From the NCBI GenBank assembly GCA_947500385.1, contig CANMSA010000003.1, positions 186,001-250,000 on the forward strand: a stretch of 64,000 nt of DNA, read 5' to 3'. This document shows, piece after piece, positions 52,240-60,994 of this stretch (its first letter is position 1; every line of letters begins with the position of its first letter). Under the pieces are notes generated by a model. The model saw only the letters and a list, made by a program, of their open reading frames with translations. It searched no databases and was not told the origin of the DNA. Origin of the DNA: an uncultured Flavobacteriaceae bacterium. GTDB taxonomy: Bacteria; Bacteroidota; Bacteroidia; Flavobacteriales; Flavobacteriaceae. A program made the translations under genes and the position numbers.

Positions 52240-52736
52240 TAAAACGCTAGTTTTTTGTGTTTTAAAGAAAGAAATAGTAAGAGGAGTACTCCGGTGGTAA
52301 CCGATACATCGGCCATGTTAAAAATACCGGTTCTAAAAATGCCCAATTTAATTTGAAAAAAGTCCGTTACCGAACCGTAGGCAATGCGATCGATCAAATT
52401 ACCGATGCCGCCACCGATCACAAAAGCGAAAGCAACCACGAGCCATTTGTTCAGGTTTGTTCTTTGGAGAATTCTAAAAAGCAAGATCAACAAGACCAAA
52501 ACGGGAAGCACTTGTAACAACACCACCTTTATGAACGGGGGAAAGTTATCGCCAAAGCCTAACATGGCACCAGTGTTTTCAACGTTGGTCAAAATAAAGT
52601 GATCGTCTACTAACTGAATGTACTCCCTAGGCACTACTTTTTCGCGCACTACTTCCTTTGAAATCTGATCGCATCCAATGTTTAACAACACCAGGAATAA
52701 AATACCCAAACGACTGGCCAATAGTTTGTTTCTCAT
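52239..52736 (-). CDS. lspA: Lipoprotein signal peptidase II
   Basis: Removes the signal peptide from prolipoproteins at the inner membrane. 165 residues with four membrane helices; catalytic aspartates lie in GGGIGNLIDR (about 110-119) and FNMADVSV (about 139-146). Such an enzyme is in keeping with the dozen lipoproteins in this window. It overlaps the RluA-family gene by one base and follows panB by 29 bases on the same strand, so panB-lspA-rluA may be one transcript. Confidence 0.94.
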   Translation of the reverse strand: MRNKLLASRLGILFLVLLNIGCDQISKEVVREKVVPREYIQLVDDHFILTNVENTGAMLGFGDNFPPFIKVVLLQVLPVLVLLILLFRILQRTNLNKWLVVAFAFVIGGGIGNLIDRIAYGSVTDFFQIKLGIFRTGIFNMADVSVTTGVLLLLFLSLKHKKLAF

Positions 52737-52765
52737 TACCTTATTTAAAGAAAAATTTATGTAGC

Positions 52766-53584
52766 CTAATATTGTTCTTCGTCACTCGGAAAGTCTTTGC
52801 TTTTCACATCCGAAACGTAGGAGGCAATTGCATTCCCCATGTCTTCGTACAAGTTCATGTACCTCCTTAGAAATCGGGGGTTGAATTCATGGGTCATACC
52901 AAGCAGGTCGTGTATGACCAAAACCTGCCCGTCGGCATGTTTGCCGCCACCGATACCGATCGTTGGTATGTTGATGCTTTCAGAAACTTTCTTGGTCAGG
53001 GAGGCGGGTATTTTTTCGAGTACCATTCCGAAGCATCCTATTTTTTCAAGAAGTTTTGCATCGGACATTAATTTTTTGGCTTCCTGTTCTTCCTTTGCCC
53101 GCACGGTGTAGGTGCCAAATTTATAAATCGACTGTGGGGTCAGTCCCAAATGTCCCATTACAGGTATCCCCGCATTCAAAATTCGTTTTACCGATTCCTT
53201 TATTTCTTCACCGCCCTCCAACTTTACGGCATGCGCACCACTTTCTTTCATAATGCGAATGGCCGAACGCAGTGCTTCTTTTGGGTCGCTTTGGTAACTT
53301 CCAAACGGAATGTCGACCACTACCAAGGCTCTTTTTACAGCTCTAATGACCGAGGTGGCGTGATAGATCATTTGGTCCAACGTAATCGGCAAAGTGGTTT
53401 CGTGCCCGGCCATAACGTTACTGGCAGAGTCGCCTACCAATATCACATCAACATTGGCTGAATCAACAATTTTGGCCATAGAGTAATCGTAAGCGGTTAG
53501 CATGGAGATTTTTTCCCCATTCTTTTTCATTTCGATCAACGATTTTACGGTAACTCTTTTGTACTCTTTTTTTGCAATTGACAT
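52766..53584 (-). CDS. panB: 3-methyl-2-oxobutanoate hydroxymethyltransferase
   Basis: First committed step of pantothenate synthesis: adds a hydroxymethyl group from methylene-tetrahydrofolate to 2-oxoisovalerate. 272 residues from the ATG at 53584 (a frame start at 53617 adds a non-conserved tail). Motifs: [32 protein letters not shown] (in parts, about 24-55), [62 protein letters not shown]. Precedes lspA. Links to coaE in that both serve CoA synthesis, though 49 kb apart. Confidence 0.94.
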   Translation of the reverse strand: MSIAKKEYKRVTVKSLIEMKKNGEKISMLTAYDYSMAKIVDSANVDVILVGDSASNVMAGHETTLPITLDQMIYHATSVIRAVKRALVVVDIPFGSYQSDPKEALRSAIRIMKESGAHAVKLEGGEEIKESVKRILNAGIPVMGHLGLTPQSIYKFGTYTVRAKEEQEAKKLMSDAKLLEKIGCFGMVLEKIPASLTKKVSESINIPTIGIGGGKHADGQVLVIHDLLGMTHEFNPRFLRRYMNLYEDMGNAIASYVSDVKSKDFPSDEEQY

Positions 53585-53755
53585 TCGGTATTGTTTAGTT
53601 TGGATAAATGTAAGCAATTTGTATTAGGGTTGAAAAAGGGAAACAAGTCTTAGATGGTCCAGTATCTTTATTCTTCGAATTGGTAGGGGTAAAAGCTATG
53701 ACAAATCAAGACAAACTGATGGCGGAAACTGAATATGGCGTATTAATTTTTAATG

Positions 53756-53763
53756 TATTTTTG
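53756..53763 (+). promoter_or_regulatory. Putative -7 promoter box of the NTF2-like gene
   Basis: TATTTTTG, a TAnnTTTG box, 14 bases before the ATG at 53778; a very short leader. No TTG at -33. Confidence 0.4.
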
Positions 53764-53777
53764 GAAAAACACCTGAT

Positions 53778-54239
53778 ATGCGATTTTTGATGCTAATGCT
53801 ATGCCTGCTCGGTACAGCCGGACTTTTTGCCCAAGAGGAAGAAAAGAGGGCGGTACAGGAAACCATCGAAACCTTTTTTGAGGGGTTTCATAAACAAGAT
53901 TCGATTTTGATCAAAAAGGTCGTTTCGGAAGAGATTGTTTTACAAAGTATTGGCAAGGGACCTTCTGGAGAGTCGGTGGTCCGTACTGAAGCCTTTGGCA
54001 AGTTTATCAAATCGATTGTAAGCATTCCCGAAACCACCAAATTTCAGGAAGTGCTAAAGTCATTTGAAATTCAGATAGATGGCCCCATGGCAAACGCATG
54101 GACTCCTTATGAATTTCGATTGAACGATGCCTTTCATCACTGTGGCGTGAACTCTTTTCAATTGGTAAAACACGGGGAGGAGTGGAAAATCGTTTACCTG
54201 ATCGATACCCGACGCAAAAAGGGATGTGAAGAAGGATAA
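53778..54239 (+). CDS. Secreted NTF2-like (SnoaL/DUF4440 type) protein
   Basis: 153 residues with a signal peptide (MRFLMLMLCLLGTAGLFAQ). The mature part fits a cone-shaped NTF2-like fold: an opening helix (ETIETFFEGFHKQDSILIKKV), then strands ending in SFQLVKHGEEWKIVYLIDTRRKKGC, the usual C-terminal beta pair. Such domains bind small ligands or act as simple enzymes. No catalytic residue identified. Probably periplasmic. Confidence 0.8.
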   Translation: MRFLMLMLCLLGTAGLFAQEEEKRAVQETIETFFEGFHKQDSILIKKVVSEEIVLQSIGKGPSGESVVRTEAFGKFIKSIVSIPETTKFQEVLKSFEIQIDGPMANAWTPYEFRLNDAFHHCGVNSFQLVKHGEEWKIVYLIDTRRKKGCEEG

Positions 54240-54302
54240 TGGGGTATTACCAAGGGATTGTAATTAGCATATATCAAAAGAACCGTATTTTAAATTAGAC
54301 CT

Positions 54303-55244
54303 ATGAAGATTTTAAACGTTACCGCGCTGCGACATGCTTTTTTTGTACTAGTAGTCTTTAGTACATTCAACAGCAGGGCTCAGGATTTGAACCCGTTGGA
54401 AGGAAGATGGAATTTGACCATCACCCAAGAAGGAAAGGAGCTGCCATCATGGTTAGAGATTTCCCATTCTGGAAGAAGTACCTTGATAGGGCGGTTCGTA
54501 TATGCTTTTGGGAGTGCTAGGCCTATTTCAGAGGTCAAAGTGAAAGAGGGCGTGTTTCATTTTTCTATTCCGCCGCAGTGGGAACCGGGTTCCCAAGATA
54601 TGGTGTTCGAAGGTAGTTTGGAGGGAGATACCTTAAAAGGTAGCATGACCTATACTGATGGCAAAAGCTATGGCTGGACCGGCGTGCGGGCCCCGAAATT
54701 ACCCTACAAAGAAGCGGTGAAATGGGGAACGCCCGTAGCACTTTTTAACGGTAAAAATACTGATGGATGGCATACTGAAGGGGAGAGTCAATGGATTGTA
54801 AAAGAGGGTGTTTTAACAAGCCCGGCATCTGGAGTCAACCTAGTTTCGGATGCTACTTTTTCTGATTTTCGATTGCAGGCGGAATTCAGATACCCTAAAG
54901 GTAGTAATAGCGGACTTTATCTACGTGGGCGATACGAGGTACAGATAGCCGATAATAGAGGCTTGGAGCCTTCGAGTATTTTGTTTGGGGGTATTTATGG
55001 TTTTTTGACGCCGAATGAAATGGCTGCCAAGGAACCGGGAGAATGGCAGACCTATGATATTACCTTGGTAGGTAGGAGGGTCACCGTTATCGCAAACGGA
55101 GTGACGATCATCAGCGAACAGAACATTCCTGGAATGACGGGTGGTGCCATTGACAATAACGAAGCCGCTCCCGGCCCCATTTTTATTCAGGGAGATCATG
55201 GCCCGGTTGAATTCAAAAGTTTGGTGATTACACCTGCGGAGTAG
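54303..55244 (+). CDS. Secreted DUF1080 (3-keto-disaccharide hydrolase family) protein
   Basis: 313 residues with a signal peptide (HAFFVLVVFSTFNSRAQ). An N-terminal ~100-residue beta domain (PLEGRWNLTITQEGKELP) precedes the DUF1080 concanavalin-like domain (about 140-310): VALFNGKNTDGWHTEG, SDFRLQAEFRYPKGSNSGLYLRGRYEVQI in parts, and PIFIQGDHGPVEFKSLVI. The family is named for cleavage of 3-keto-sugars; it is common in marine Bacteroidota that use polysaccharides. Beside the NTF2-like gene, but the gap of 63 bases contains no strong terminator. Confidence 0.87.
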   Translation: MKILNVTALRHAFFVLVVFSTFNSRAQDLNPLEGRWNLTITQEGKELPSWLEISHSGRSTLIGRFVYAFGSARPISEVKVKEGVFHFSIPPQWEPGSQDMVFEGSLEGDTLKGSMTYTDGKSYGWTGVRAPKLPYKEAVKWGTPVALFNGKNTDGWHTEGESQWIVKEGVLTSPASGVNLVSDATFSDFRLQAEFRYPKGSNSGLYLRGRYEVQIADNRGLEPSSILFGGIYGFLTPNEMAAKEPGEWQTYDITLVGRRVTVIANGVTIISEQNIPGMTGGAIDNNEAAPGPIFIQGDHGPVEFKSLVITPAE

Positions 55245-55264
55245 GAAACAGCACTAATGATTTG

Positions 55265-55636
55265 CTATATATGCTGATCTATTAGAATGGTGTTTCCATC
55301 CGGATCCGTGATTATAAGACTGGCAGGACCTGTAGTGGATTCATCTGCCTCGTTGATGATACCGATTCCTTTTGATTTTAATTTCTTTTGAATGTCCCGA
55401 ACATCCTCGTAGTCCTTAAGCGTACGTGCGTTCTCGTCCCAGCCGGGATTAAAAGTTAAGATGTTGTTCTCGAACATTCCTTGAAATAATCCAATTAGGG
55501 CATTGTTGTTTTTCATAATAAGGTAATTACTGGCCATCGCGCCGGCAAACACCTCGAACCCAAGATCTTCATAAAACTGTTTTGAGGTAGCCAAGTCCTT
55601 GACACTCAGGCTTACCGAAAATGGACCTAATCCCAT
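55265..55636 (-). CDS. VOC superfamily (glyoxalase-like) protein
   Basis: 123 residues; two beta-alpha-beta-beta-beta units of the vicinal oxygen chelate fold: LGPFSVSLSVKDLATSKQFYEDLGFEVF (in parts) and the closing GPASLIITDPDGNTILIDQHI. The metal ligands seen in catalytic glyoxalases are not clearly present, so it may bind a metabolite instead. Single gene, convergent with the DUF1080 gene; its 5' side faces dnaK. Confidence 0.85.
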   Translation of the reverse strand: MGLGPFSVSLSVKDLATSKQFYEDLGFEVFAGAMASNYLIMKNNNALIGLFQGMFENNILTFNPGWDENARTLKDYEDVRDIQKKLKSKGIGIINEADESTTGPASLIITDPDGNTILIDQHI

Positions 55637-55773
55637 ATGTTTTGTGTTGGTTTAAAACAATACCCCGTTCGTCAGGGTATTTAAAAATAAGGATTTTCAA
55701 AAGAAGATTGATTTTGATTTCTTGGCACCTCGGCCAAACGTCGGGACTGTGGACGGCATTGTGGCAACGAAAA

Positions 55774-55812
55774 TGACATCCTGTCAGTTTTTAGGTCTTG
55801 GCATATTGTTTG
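55774..55812 (+). promoter_or_regulatory. Composite heat-shock-type promoter element of dnaK
   Basis: TGACATCCTGTCA (55774-55786, a TGACA/TGTCA dyad), 11 bases, TTGGCA (55798-55803), six bases, TTG (55810-55812). Same order and spacing as before clpB. TTGGCA-N6-TTG is the sigma-54 spacing (TTGGCACG-N4-TTGC) but the base after TTG is T. It ends 51 bases before the ATG; an alternative sigma-A type -7 (TATTGTTTG) overlaps it. Confidence 0.6.
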
Positions 55813-55863
55813 TCATTTAGGTATTCGACGTTAAAACAGGCACTAATATTTAAAACAGATACA

Positions 55864-57768
55864 ATGAGCAAAATTATAGGCATCGATTTGGGTACGACCA
55901 ACTCTTGCGTTTCCGTAATGGAAGGTAACGAACCGGTAGTAATTCCAAATGCCGAGGGAAAAAGAACTACTCCTTCGGTTATCGCTTTTGTTGAAGGGGG
56001 CGAAATAAAAGTAGGGGATCCCGCCAAAAGACAGGCGGTTACCAATCCGACCAAAACGATTTATTCGATCAAGCGATTCATGGGGAATAAATACTCCGAA
56101 TCGAGCAAGGAAGCAGAACGTGTTCCTTATCAAGTGGTAAAAGGAGATAACAATACACCTAGAGTGGATATAGACGGGCGTTTGTATACGCCGCAAGAGC
56201 TTTCCGCCATGATTCTTCAGAAAATGAAGAAGACGGCCGAAGATTATTTAGGACAGGATGTGACGAGGGCCGTCATTACGGTTCCCGCTTATTTTAATGA
56301 TGCACAAAGACAGGCCACGAAAGAAGCCGGGGAAATTGCAGGACTAACGGTAGAGCGTATTATTAACGAACCTACTGCTGCTTCTTTGGCATATGGAATG
56401 GATAAAAAAGACACCGATCAAAAAATAGTGGTTTTTGACTTTGGTGGCGGTACACATGATGTTTCTATCCTTGAGTTGGGAGACGGGGTGTTTGAAGTAC
56501 TTTCTACCGATGGGGATACACATTTGGGAGGTGATGATGTTGATCAGAAAATTATCGACTGGTTGGCCGAAGAGTTCAAGAAAGACGAAAGTATTGATTT
56601 ACGGGACGATGCTATGGCATTGCAGCGTTTGCGCGAAGCAGCTGAAAAAGCAAAGATAGAATTGTCTTCTTCTGCGCAGACGGAGATCAACCTTCCTTAT
56701 GTAACGGCCACAGCTACGGGACCAAAGCACTTGGTGCGTACCCTTACAAGGGCGAAATTCGAGCAATTGATCGAAGATTTGGTGAAGCGTACCATCGAGC
56801 CATGTCAAACAGCTTTGAAGTCGGCCGGACTTTCAAAAAGTGATATCGATGAGATTATCTTGGTAGGGGGATCTACTAGAATTCCGGCGGTACAGGAAGC
56901 CGTGGAGAAGTTTTTTGGAAAAAAGCCTTCGAAAGGTGTAAACCCTGATGAGGTAGTTGCCGTAGGCGCCGCCATTCAAGGGGGTGTATTGACCGGGGAT
57001 GTAAAGGATGTATTGCTATTGGACGTGACACCCTTATCACTTGGTATCGAAACAATGGGGAACGTATTCACCAAATTAATTGATGCGAATACAACCATAC
57101 CTACCAAAAAGTCACAGATTTTCTCGACCGCAGCCGATAACCAACCCTCTGTTGAAATTCACGTACTGCAGGGAGAGCGAAGTATGGCTGCAGATAACAA
57201 AACCATAGGTCGTTTTCATTTAGATGGTCTTCCACCTGCACAAAGAGGTACGCCGCAAATCGAAGTAACGTTCGATATCGATGCAAACGGAATTATCAAA
57301 GTTTCGGCAACTGATAAGGCTACCAACAAAACACAGGATATCCGTATCGAAGCATCTTCGGGTCTTACCGAGGAGGAAATCGAGAAAATGAAGGCTGAGG
57401 CAGAAGCCAATGCCGAGTCGGATAAGAAGGCGAAGGAAACAGCTGATAAGTTGAACGAGGCCGACGGGATGATTTTTCAAACTGAAAAGCAATTGAAGGA
57501 ATTCGGGGAAAAGCTGTCGGATGACAAGAAGAAACCGATCGAAGAGGCTTTGGAAGAATTGAAAAAGGCATATGAGACCAAAGATTTGGCGGTAATTACA
57601 CCGGCTTTGGATAAAATCAACGAAGCTTGGAAAGAAGCCTCCGAGGAAATGTACAAAGCACAGGCGGAAGCCCAGGGCGGAGCAGCTCCTGAAGGGGAAC
57701 CAGCCGCTGCGGAGGGAGCCAATGAAGGTGATAACGTAGAGGATGTAGATTTCGAAGAGGTGAAGTAA
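55864..57768 (+). CDS. dnaK: Chaperone DnaK (Hsp70)
   Basis: Central ATP-driven chaperone; partner of DnaJ, GrpE and ClpB. 634 residues from the ATG at 55864, where [15 protein letters not shown] is the conserved start; a longer frame from 55798 runs into the promoter. ATPase domain: [21 protein letters not shown] (about 193-203), [14 protein letters not shown] (about 332-345); the substrate-binding domain begins after [13 protein letters not shown], with FSTAADNQP and an alpha-helical lid, and a tail ending in [10 protein letters not shown]. dnaJ and grpE are not adjacent. A hairpin terminator follows. Confidence 0.98.
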   Translation: MSKIIGIDLGTTNSCVSVMEGNEPVVIPNAEGKRTTPSVIAFVEGGEIKVGDPAKRQAVTNPTKTIYSIKRFMGNKYSESSKEAERVPYQVVKGDNNTPRVDIDGRLYTPQELSAMILQKMKKTAEDYLGQDVTRAVITVPAYFNDAQRQATKEAGEIAGLTVERIINEPTAASLAYGMDKKDTDQKIVVFDFGGGTHDVSILELGDGVFEVLSTDGDTHLGGDDVDQKIIDWLAEEFKKDESIDLRDDAMALQRLREAAEKAKIELSSSAQTEINLPYVTATATGPKHLVRTLTRAKFEQLIEDLVKRTIEPCQTALKSAGLSKSDIDEIILVGGSTRIPAVQEAVEKFFGKKPSKGVNPDEVVAVGAAIQGGVLTGDVKDVLLLDVTPLSLGIETMGNVFTKLIDANTTIPTKKSQIFSTAADNQPSVEIHVLQGERSMAADNKTIGRFHLDGLPPAQRGTPQIEVTFDIDANGIIKVSATDKATNKTQDIRIEASSGLTEEEIEKMKAEAEANAESDKKAKETADKLNEADGMIFQTEKQLKEFGEKLSDDKKKPIEEALEELKKAYETKDLAVITPALDKINEAWKEASEEMYKAQAEAQGGAAPEGEPAAAEGANEGDNVEDVDFEEVK

Positions 57769-57796
57769 GTCGATAAATTAATCTTTTCTTTATATC

Positions 57797-57826
57797 AAAA
57801 AGGGGCAGTTCATACTGCCCCTTTTT
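57797..57826 (+). terminator. Rho-independent terminator of dnaK
   Basis: AAAAAGGGGCAG (57797-57808), loop of six, CTGCCCCTTTTT (57815-57826), 28 bases after the dnaK stop codon. Confidence 0.92.
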
Positions 57827-57866
57827 ATATTTGATACTAATTTTGTTTTGTCTTTCGCAAATCAAG

Positions 57867-57874
57867 TAACTTTG
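57867..57874 (+). promoter_or_regulatory. -7 promoter box directly before the YD-like repeat gene
   Basis: TAACTTTG is a perfect TAnnTTTG box and ends only four bases before the ATG at 57879, so transcription would begin at or next to the start codon. Confidence 0.5.
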
Positions 57875-57878
57875 TGTT

Positions 57879-58805
57879 ATGGAAAAAAATTACAATCCGA
57901 TTGTTTTATTGGTAGCCATATTGGGAGTTTTATCGTTGCACTCTCAGGAAATTAAAATTTTTTCGACCGCCGATTTTGATTTGAAAGGAACGGTAAAAAA
58001 CTGTTTGGTCAGCACCAGCTATGGGAAAGAAGACTTCACCTTTAACGAAACCGGTTTGTTGACTAAATCGGTAACGCGCTACAACGACAACGATTATGAC
58101 ATTACCTACTATAAATATAGCAAAGGGGAGCTGATTGAAAAGAGGCTTGAGAATTATCGCGACAAAGTTTTTGATGAAGGAACAAGTATTGCAAATTTTT
58201 ATACCATTGATACCGCCGCTAACCGAAAAGTAACCGAGAAAATCGTATCGTACAAAAAGGAGTTTCTGGATCAATATGAATATTTGTATGATGCCGATGA
58301 CCGATTGATTAGAATTGTGAGGAGCAATGACAACGGAATTGATGAAACAATTGTTCGCTATAACACCTATCGAAGTGAAACCACCGTGACCTATGAAATA
58401 AACGGAGAGAAACAGAAATCAATTCGGACATCTTTTAAAAAAGGAAACAACAATGAAAGGCAGCAAACCGTTTTGACCAAAAAATTTCTGAATGGTGCCC
58501 CTCACCAGGCAATCGAAGAAATTCTTGATGAGGGTGGAAAGGTACTTTCTAAAACCGATTTCCTTTTTGACAATACCACCAAACAATTTACGCCAGAGGT
58601 AACGGTGACCTATGTGTACGATTCCGATGGGATCCTATCCACCACCAAGACCGTCCGTGGAGACCAAACCGAGTTAAATGAATATGTACACCAGTTCGAT
58701 GGTGAGGGTTCGGGAAATTGGGTAAAACAAATTATTAAGCCCAACAACTCCTACACCACTAGGAAAATCTCCTATTATGAGGTGCTCGATGAAGCGGAGG
58801 AGTAA
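57879..58805 (+). CDS. Uncharacterised exported protein with YD-like repeats
   Basis: 308 residues with an N-terminal hydrophobic signal (VLLVAILGVLSLHSQ). The mature part has repeated Tyr-Asp/Gly-containing beta units of the kind seen in RHS/YD-repeat proteins, for example TYYKYSKGELIEKRLENY, YEYLYDADDRLIRIV and YVYDSDGILSTTKT, about one every 25-35 residues. No toxin-like C-terminus is attached and the length is far below true RHS proteins. Probably periplasmic or surface; function unknown. Confidence 0.65.
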   Translation: MEKNYNPIVLLVAILGVLSLHSQEIKIFSTADFDLKGTVKNCLVSTSYGKEDFTFNETGLLTKSVTRYNDNDYDITYYKYSKGELIEKRLENYRDKVFDEGTSIANFYTIDTAANRKVTEKIVSYKKEFLDQYEYLYDADDRLIRIVRSNDNGIDETIVRYNTYRSETTVTYEINGEKQKSIRTSFKKGNNNERQQTVLTKKFLNGAPHQAIEEILDEGGKVLSKTDFLFDNTTKQFTPEVTVTYVYDSDGILSTTKTVRGDQTELNEYVHQFDGEGSGNWVKQIIKPNNSYTTRKISYYEVLDEAEE

Positions 58806-58843
58806 CAACGGTTGCAATGGTTTTTTTGAGGGATGTAGACCAG

Positions 58844-59488
58844 CTATACCAACTGATTGATAATCTCTTTTTTTACCTCGTGTTTGCCATCAAAAATAAG
58901 TTCCTCGGCACGGTTGTGAAATAATTTTTTGATATGTTCAGAAACAAGCTGCAAACGCTCTGCGGTTAAATATTCATCCTTATCTCCGACGATAACGGTT
59001 ACCTTTGTTTCATTTTCCTTTAGGAAGGCAAAATCTTGGGACGTAAGCTCTTTGGGCATACCACCGGCATATAAAACTAGCTGATGACACTTAAGTTGTC
59101 GTCTTGCCACCCATCTGGTCGCGATAGAAACCCCCTGTGAAAATCCAAATATAATCAGATTCTTATCCGCCGGTATCTGCTCTCCATCGAGCAAGGCATC
59201 TAAGTATGCGTACACGTTTTCGGCCTCAGGCAGTGTATTCTCCTTGGTAAGCCAACTCGCTCCCACGTGGCGATATTCACCATTTAAATAATATTTGGAA
59301 GGAGCCTGCGGCGCAATGATATAATTTTCCGCTGGAGGGAGCTCATCAAAATACCTAAGGAAATACCTGCTTAAATATCCGATACCATGCAAAACGACCC
59401 AGACTGTTTTGGTGTTTTTAGACAGTTCATTTAGAGTAGAATAGGTATTGGTCGTAGTGTAATGGACCTTTTTTTCAATTGATTTCAT
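58844..59488 (-). CDS. Alpha/beta hydrolase, phospholipase/carboxylesterase type
   Basis: 214 residues, cytoplasmic. Small alpha/beta hydrolase of the phospholipase/carboxylesterase group: oxyanion region VVLHGIGYLSRYF (about 31-43), nucleophile elbow GFSQG with S117, Asp D171 in VGDKDEY, His H203 in FDGKHEV, a complete Ser-Asp-His triad. Substrate unknown; ester hydrolysis. It is the last gene of the TetR-led operon, nine bases after the transglutaminase-like gene. Confidence 0.85.
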   Translation of the reverse strand: MKSIEKKVHYTTTNTYSTLNELSKNTKTVWVVLHGIGYLSRYFLRYFDELPPAENYIIAPQAPSKYYLNGEYRHVGASWLTKENTLPEAENVYAYLDALLDGEQIPADKNLIIFGFSQGVSIATRWVARRQLKCHQLVLYAGGMPKELTSQDFAFLKENETKVTVIVGDKDEYLTAERLQLVSEHIKKLFHNRAEELIFDGKHEVKKEIINQLV

Positions 59489-59497
59489 AAGCTGTTT

Positions 59498-60142
59498 TTA
59501 GATCAAATTAAGCACAAGGTCCTCGGGAAGTGGAATATGTGGGTAATGTTCTTTTAAACTACTGAGCATTTTGCCGTAAGGCATATCATCAAAACTGCCA
59601 TAATCGTATAGGTATTCCATAAAAACATCTCCTTTATTGCCGTACTGCTGAAAAACAGCGTCATTGATACCATCAAATTCGAGTACCGGCACGCCAAGTT
59701 TTTCACAAAGCGATTTGTTGAAGGCTGGGGTTATCTTGATCCAGTGATCATTTAAAAGCACTTCTGTGCATCCATGAAAGACCAATACATCGGTTTTTAG
59801 AATAGTCACGATACGCTCTACGGCAATATGATTTTTTACATTTCCAAAGTTCAAACGGGCCGGTATTTGGATCGCTCTCAAAACGGCACAGAGCAAAACT
59901 GCCTTCTCTACGCAGTAAGCGGAACGTCTGGTTAACAAATTACTTGCCTTTAATGTCTGAGGACGCAGGTCGAGGTGATAGGGGTCATAGAAGTACCCAT
60001 CTCTTACGGCCTCGAAAAGGGCGATTACTTTTTCTGTATCATCGGTGCATCCCGTGATTTTAGACTGCGCGTATGCGATGATTTCGGGATGATCGCTATC
60101 GATAAAGAAAGTAGGCTTTAAATAAATATTGGTATCTTCCAT
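59498..60142 (-). CDS. Transglutaminase-like domain protein
   Basis: 214 residues without signal peptide. The cysteine-protease-like fold of the transglutaminase-like superfamily is seen from the segment TRRSAYCVEKAVLLCAVLRAIQIPARLNF (split here; catalytic Cys C77) and the catalytic His H123 in VLVFHGCTEVLLND. The third residue (Asp) of the triad is not obvious: the expected place reads ITPAFN. Could hydrolyse or cross-link amide bonds, or be a non-enzymatic relative. Three bases separate it from the upstream hydrolase gene. Confidence 0.82.
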   Translation of the reverse strand: MEDTNIYLKPTFFIDSDHPEIIAYAQSKITGCTDDTEKVIALFEAVRDGYFYDPYHLDLRPQTLKASNLLTRRSAYCVEKAVLLCAVLRAIQIPARLNFGNVKNHIAVERIVTILKTDVLVFHGCTEVLLNDHWIKITPAFNKSLCEKLGVPVLEFDGINDAVFQQYGNKGDVFMEYLYDYGSFDDMPYGKMLSSLKEHYPHIPLPEDLVLNLI

Positions 60143-60145
60143 AGG

Positions 60146-60994
60146 TTATAAATTAAACCAATCTGTAACGATTGGCCAGAGTTGCTCCTGATGTTTTTTT
60201 CTAAAAAAGTCGTTGTGTCCTATTGCTTTAAGCCCGTAATCAGAGGGAATGAGGTGCATTCTCTTCGTCTCGGCGTTGATGAAAACGGCTTCTGCCAAAA
60301 CATCGACAGCTTTCTTTGGGGCGAAGTTATCATCATCGATACTTATCATTAGGATAGGACGTGTTAATTTATGATAGTGGTTATTGCCATAATCGGTTGC
60401 AAGGCCCACCATTGATTTTTTCTTTAATAAGAAATAGCCCCAATCGAGCATTACTTGGCTGGGCAGGGGTTCGCCCAATCCTATCCATTTCGAAGGAAAA
60501 TATCCCATTAAAGTGGTCAGGACAGGTGCTAGTATGCCAAAACCACCAAGAATAACGGCCTGCATTTTTAAAGGAAAATTTCGGTAATAACCAAATTGTG
60601 ACCCTATGGTCAAGAACCGTTCATAAGCCTCAAAGGCAAGGCTCATCCCCAGACTATTGCCACCAAAACTATGACCGATCAATAGCAGTTGATCCTGCGA
60701 ATGGGCCCCTCTCACATAGGCTGTGACGGCAGTAAAATCCTGCAAAGTCCAGTCGCGATACGAAGCTTTCATTCCTTTTAGCACTTTGGGTTTTGAAAGT
60801 GCTATGCCCCGGTAATCGAACGTGTAGGCCGAACAGCCTTGATCGGACAGCCAAGATGCAAAATTGAAAAAAAAGCGTTGTGGCATCCCTACTCCGGGAG
60901 CAATAACAAAGGTTTTGCCATTGGCAGATTTGGGTGCGAAATGATGCGCCACGATTGGATAACCGTCGGCAGTATGAATGGTAAGTTGTTTCAT
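60146..60994 (-). CDS. Alpha/beta hydrolase
   Basis: 282 residues. The fold is read from FVIAPGVGMPQRFF (oxyanion region) and the elbow GHSFGG with S109, with an acidic residue in ISIDDDNF (about 221-228) and a His in KAIGHNDFF (about 260-268). The large insert after strand 6 (about 120-190) forms a cap that sets the substrate. It overlaps the upstream hydrolase gene by four bases. Second of three hydrolases in one operon; the natural ester or amide is unknown. Confidence 0.83.
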   Translation of the reverse strand: MKQLTIHTADGYPIVAHHFAPKSANGKTFVIAPGVGMPQRFFFNFASWLSDQGCSAYTFDYRGIALSKPKVLKGMKASYRDWTLQDFTAVTAYVRGAHSQDQLLLIGHSFGGNSLGMSLAFEAYERFLTIGSQFGYYRNFPLKMQAVILGGFGILAPVLTTLMGYFPSKWIGLGEPLPSQVMLDWGYFLLKKKSMVGLATDYGNNHYHKLTRPILMISIDDDNFAPKKAVDVLAEAVFINAETKRMHLIPSDYGLKAIGHNDFFRKKHQEQLWPIVTDWFNL

